A stretch of DNA of 64,000 nucleotides, taken from assembly GCF_000196115.1 (NCBI RefSeq), contig NC_005027.1:2294001-2358000 (forward strand). Direction: 5' to 3'. Under the pieces are notes generated by a model. That model had not been told where the DNA came from, ran no database searches, and saw nothing but the letters and a program-made list of their open reading frames with translations. This DNA is from Rhodopirellula baltica SH 1. Its GTDB lineage: Bacteria > Planctomycetota > Planctomycetia > Pirellulales > Pirellulaceae. Made by a program: the position numbers and the translations under genes. Shown here one piece after another: positions 61,893 to 64,000 of the stretch. Position 1 is the stretch's first letter. The number at the start of each line of letters is the position of its first letter.

Positions 61893-62726
61893 ATGGAAAC
61901 CGTGTCGATCCAAGCGAAACATTATTGGACGTGCCTGTGGCCGGGGATGTCGGAATTGTGGTGGCGCGGACGATTGTCAGCCCTGCCCACCGCCGTCGCG
62001 TTTGCCGCGGTCGTCAACGCATTGCTGATCGCTAAATTCATCTATCCCGGCTGGTTGTCCGGGGCACTGGTCATGCTGGCCTGCTGGATTGCCGTCGCCG
62101 CCTGGGTCGTGCTGACGGTACGTTCGTTCCGCGAACTGCCATTGCTACTGGCGCCGCGGCAAGTCAGCGATCAACCGGACCGCTTCGCCGAGGCTCAGCT
62201 CGCCTATTTAACGGGCAACTACGCGTTGGCAGAAGAGGCGTTGACAGCAGGATTGTCAATCGAACCGCGTGATCCGCCCGCTTTGCTGCTCCTGGCCGCC
62301 GTGCTGAGACACACCGGGCGACTGAACGCCGCTGATGCCCTGCTGACCGAAATTCCAAAATTAGAAGCCGCCGCCGCTTGGAACCTGGAATGGGAAAGCG
62401 AACGCGCCCGTCTGGAACGCGACCTCGATGCACGAGGCGAACTGCAGGACGACGCTGACCCTGGTCACGAAACACCTGAGAACATCGAAGACACCGACAC
62501 CAGCCCACCACCTGCCGCCTCAACGGCCGAATCAGCAAGCGAAACAACCGGCCCCCATCCTGCTGTCGCGGAAGCGTCGGACGACGGTGAAGCAGACATG
62601 GCCGATGACGATGAATCCGATCCTGCAACGCTCTCCATCGACACAGCACTGCAATCCTTCTCGCCCAATGAGGAACATGACCTCGATGACGAGCGACCAA
62701 ACTCCGGTTATTCAGAAGCGGCCTGA
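61893..62726 (+). CDS. Two-TM protein with TPR and acidic tail
   Basis: A 277-residue protein. N-terminal two transmembrane helices (AVAFAAVVNALLIAKFIYPGWL; LVMLACWIAVAAWVVLTV), one or two TPR-like repeats (AEAQLAYLTGNYALAEEALTAGLSIEPRDPPALLLLAAVLRHTGRLNAADALL), and an acidic low-complexity tail of about 85 residues rich in Asp/Glu/Ser. ATG 61893 is chosen by frame logic; the frame is open further upstream. Function unknown. Confidence 0.82.
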   Translation: METVSIQAKHYWTCLWPGMSELWWRGRLSALPTAVAFAAVVNALLIAKFIYPGWLSGALVMLACWIAVAAWVVLTVRSFRELPLLLAPRQVSDQPDRFAEAQLAYLTGNYALAEEALTAGLSIEPRDPPALLLLAAVLRHTGRLNAADALLTEIPKLEAAAAWNLEWESERARLERDLDARGELQDDADPGHETPENIEDTDTSPPPAASTAESASETTGPHPAVAEASDDGEADMADDDESDPATLSIDTALQSFSPNEEHDLDDERPNSGYSEAA

Positions 62727-62777
62727 TCTCGTTTCAGCGTTCTTCGCGGAGACGCGTTCGCTCGATAAAATCAGAGC

Positions 62778-63734
62778 ATGAATGCTTTCCCCGCTCGCCG
62801 ACATCTTCCATCTCGCCCCACTTCTTCCCCAAGCAGCGACTGCAAAAGGCCGCGACACGCTGGTGTGTCATTGGTGGAAGTCATCGTTGTGGTGTTCATC
62901 CTCATCATTCTGCTGGCGTTGTCGATTCCGTTTGTTCGCAACATGCGTGAGCTGACTCGACGAAGCAATTGCGATCAGAATTTGATCCGCTTGGGACTAG
63001 CCATGCAGGCCTACTCGACCGACCAAGCCCACCTGCCTTCCGGAACCGCATCATTCAACGCAACCTTTCGATTTTGGCCGGACGTCCCATCGCCGGACGA
63101 ACCCAACACCGATGCCTCGCCAGTCGATCTTGCCATCGTCAGCGAACCCGATGGCTATCATCACAACTGGGCACTGGCCTCACTCCCGTACGTTGACCAA
63201 GTGGGACTGTTTCAATCGGTTGATACCGCAGCAAGTATCTATTCCGATTCCAATCGCCTGATTCGCGAAACGATGATTCCGGTCTTCCGCTGCCCGTCGG
63301 ATGATTCTGTGCCCACGAACGCGAGCTATGCGGGACTGCACCATTCCACGGCCAGCCCAATCCGAGCGTCCAACGACGGACTGATGTTCCTCAATGGTTG
63401 GGTTCGCCCGGAAGAAGTCCCTGACGGAATGTCCTCGACGATCCTGTTCGGCGAGAAGCTTTCCTTCGCGGGAGAACTTGGATGGTGCAGTGGCACGCGG
63501 TCAACGCTTCGCAACGCCGGACACGTGATCAACACGATTCCGCAAGCTGACCAACTTGAGAACCCGAGCTTTGTCGGCGGATTAGGAAGCCGACATTTTG
63601 GTGGAGCCAGCATCATCAAAGGTGACGGAGCAGTGACGTTTATCTCGGAAACAATCGATCAACCGCTGTTCCGATCGATGGTCAATCGCAACGACCAACT
63701 GGAACTCGGAACCGACGCGGCAACCACTGAATGA
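62778..63734 (+). CDS. DUF1559 prepilin-like protein, second copy
   Basis: A 318-residue protein. A polar leader of about 28 residues precedes the prepilin motif GVSLVEVIVVVFILIILLAL (Gly before the cleavage point, Glu at +5), then NMRELTRRSNCDQNLIRLGLAMQAYS and SFVGGLGSRHFGGASIIKGDGAVTF, as in DUF1559 proteins. It diverges strongly from the copy at 37428 and its final domain is shorter. Probably a pseudopilin-like surface component. Confidence 0.92.
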   Translation: MNAFPARRHLPSRPTSSPSSDCKRPRHAGVSLVEVIVVVFILIILLALSIPFVRNMRELTRRSNCDQNLIRLGLAMQAYSTDQAHLPSGTASFNATFRFWPDVPSPDEPNTDASPVDLAIVSEPDGYHHNWALASLPYVDQVGLFQSVDTAASIYSDSNRLIRETMIPVFRCPSDDSVPTNASYAGLHHSTASPIRASNDGLMFLNGWVRPEEVPDGMSSTILFGEKLSFAGELGWCSGTRSTLRNAGHVINTIPQADQLENPSFVGGLGSRHFGGASIIKGDGAVTFISETIDQPLFRSMVNRNDQLELGTDAATTE

Positions 63735-63792
63735 TCCTGGACGAGCCGGCTCAGATGCGCTGCCGACGAATTGCCCTGGGGTCCACCAAACC

Positions 63793-63984
63793 TCAACCGA
63801 GGTCTTTTTCCCACTGACGGCCTTGTTCGTCTTCAGTGAACTTCAGCGTAGCAAATTGTTCCTTCAACTTCACCGCATTGGAATCAATCGTCGTTTCAAC
63901 CGTGAAGATCTGGCGGTTGGAAAGTGCCTGCACGATCGACGAGACCAGAAACTGCTCATGCGTCGACAATTCGCGTTCGGCCAT
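63793..63984 (-). CDS. Small unknown protein
   Basis: A 63-residue soluble protein, MAERELSTHEQFLVSSIVQALSNRQIFTVETTIDSNAV…. Composition and length look real, and no other gene lies in this gap. No family recognised. It runs opposite to the DUF1559 gene and its start is close to the window edge, so an upstream operon partner may lie outside. Confidence 0.65.
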   Translation of the reverse strand: MAERELSTHEQFLVSSIVQALSNRQIFTVETTIDSNAVKLKEQFATLKFTEDEQGRQWEKDLG

Positions 63985-64000
63985 CGATGCTACGAAACCC

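Noticed and set aside
1-64000. CRISPR arrays, prophage, IS elements, tRNA or rRNA genes
   Set aside because: Looked for regular direct repeats, transposase motifs and tRNA T-loop patterns in the gaps; none were found.

Overview
The window looks like a chromosomal piece of a marine planctomycete of the Rhodopirellula / Pirellulaceae type. This rests on sequence character: a planctomycete-type TIGR03067-like small secreted protein, two DUF1559 prepilin-like proteins, a PEP-CTERM protein, a CheB-CheR-PAS histidine kinase of about 1,640 residues, weak or absent Shine-Dalgarno sites, GTG and TTG starts, GC of roughly 55%, and an interspersed repeat with the core GGGCTAACGCCC. No rRNA, tRNA, IS element, prophage or CRISPR array was seen. 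Both ends cut through ordinary chromosome; the first gene is truncated.

Layout. 1-8.3 kb: a stress/envelope cluster of small membrane proteins (CsbD/DUF883-like, holin-X-like, DUF4235-like) running into an M20 amidohydrolase and a YbdK-type carboxylate-amine ligase, then a sigma-54 response regulator and an HPt protein. 8.7-13.5 kb: csrA, a non-coding or decayed stretch, an Asp-Val repeat lipoprotein, a Pmp3-type peptide too short for usual ORF cut-offs, a DUF421 protein, an EEP-fold hydrolase, a phosphatidylcholine-synthase-like enzyme and a response regulator. 13.9-25.7 kb: the giant hybrid kinase, an APP1-like phosphatase, YihY, an ECF sigma factor, pterin dehydratase, and a ketosynthase-like protein whose catalytic Cys is replaced by Glu. 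25.8-36.1 kb: a minus-strand heavy-metal RND efflux locus (TolC, His/Cys-rich exported protein, adaptor, CusA/CzcA pump, His-tailed lipoprotein), then a PrcB-like lipoprotein and an ankyrin protein. 36.1-37.4 kb: almost gene-free, with a repeat copy.

37.4-43.4 kb: DUF1559 protein with partner lipoprotein, then a GH20 hexosaminidase followed by a sodium:solute symporter, a likely amino-sugar scavenging pair. 43.5-48.1 kb: an exported haloacid-dehalogenase-like protein, a TetR regulator, a well-formed cobalamin riboswitch with a candidate terminator, and downstream of it a DUF4465 PEP-CTERM protein; convergent to it is an exported caspase-fold protein with an EF-hand. 48.2-57.4 kb: a housekeeping minus-strand block (asnB, CBS/CorC protein, ybeY, 7TM-HD, phoH, cdsA, tpx). 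58.1-64 kb: recO, a BamD-like TPR protein translationally coupled to an LptE-like lipoprotein, an AEC permease, a TPR membrane protein, a second DUF1559 protein and a small unknown.

The most interesting unit is at 45.18-46.64 kb: a B12 riboswitch apparently controlling a cell-surface-type DUF4465/PEP-CTERM protein, which suggests a planctomycete cobalamin-capture protein. Second is the Cys-to-Glu ketosynthase homologue at 24.3-25.7 kb.
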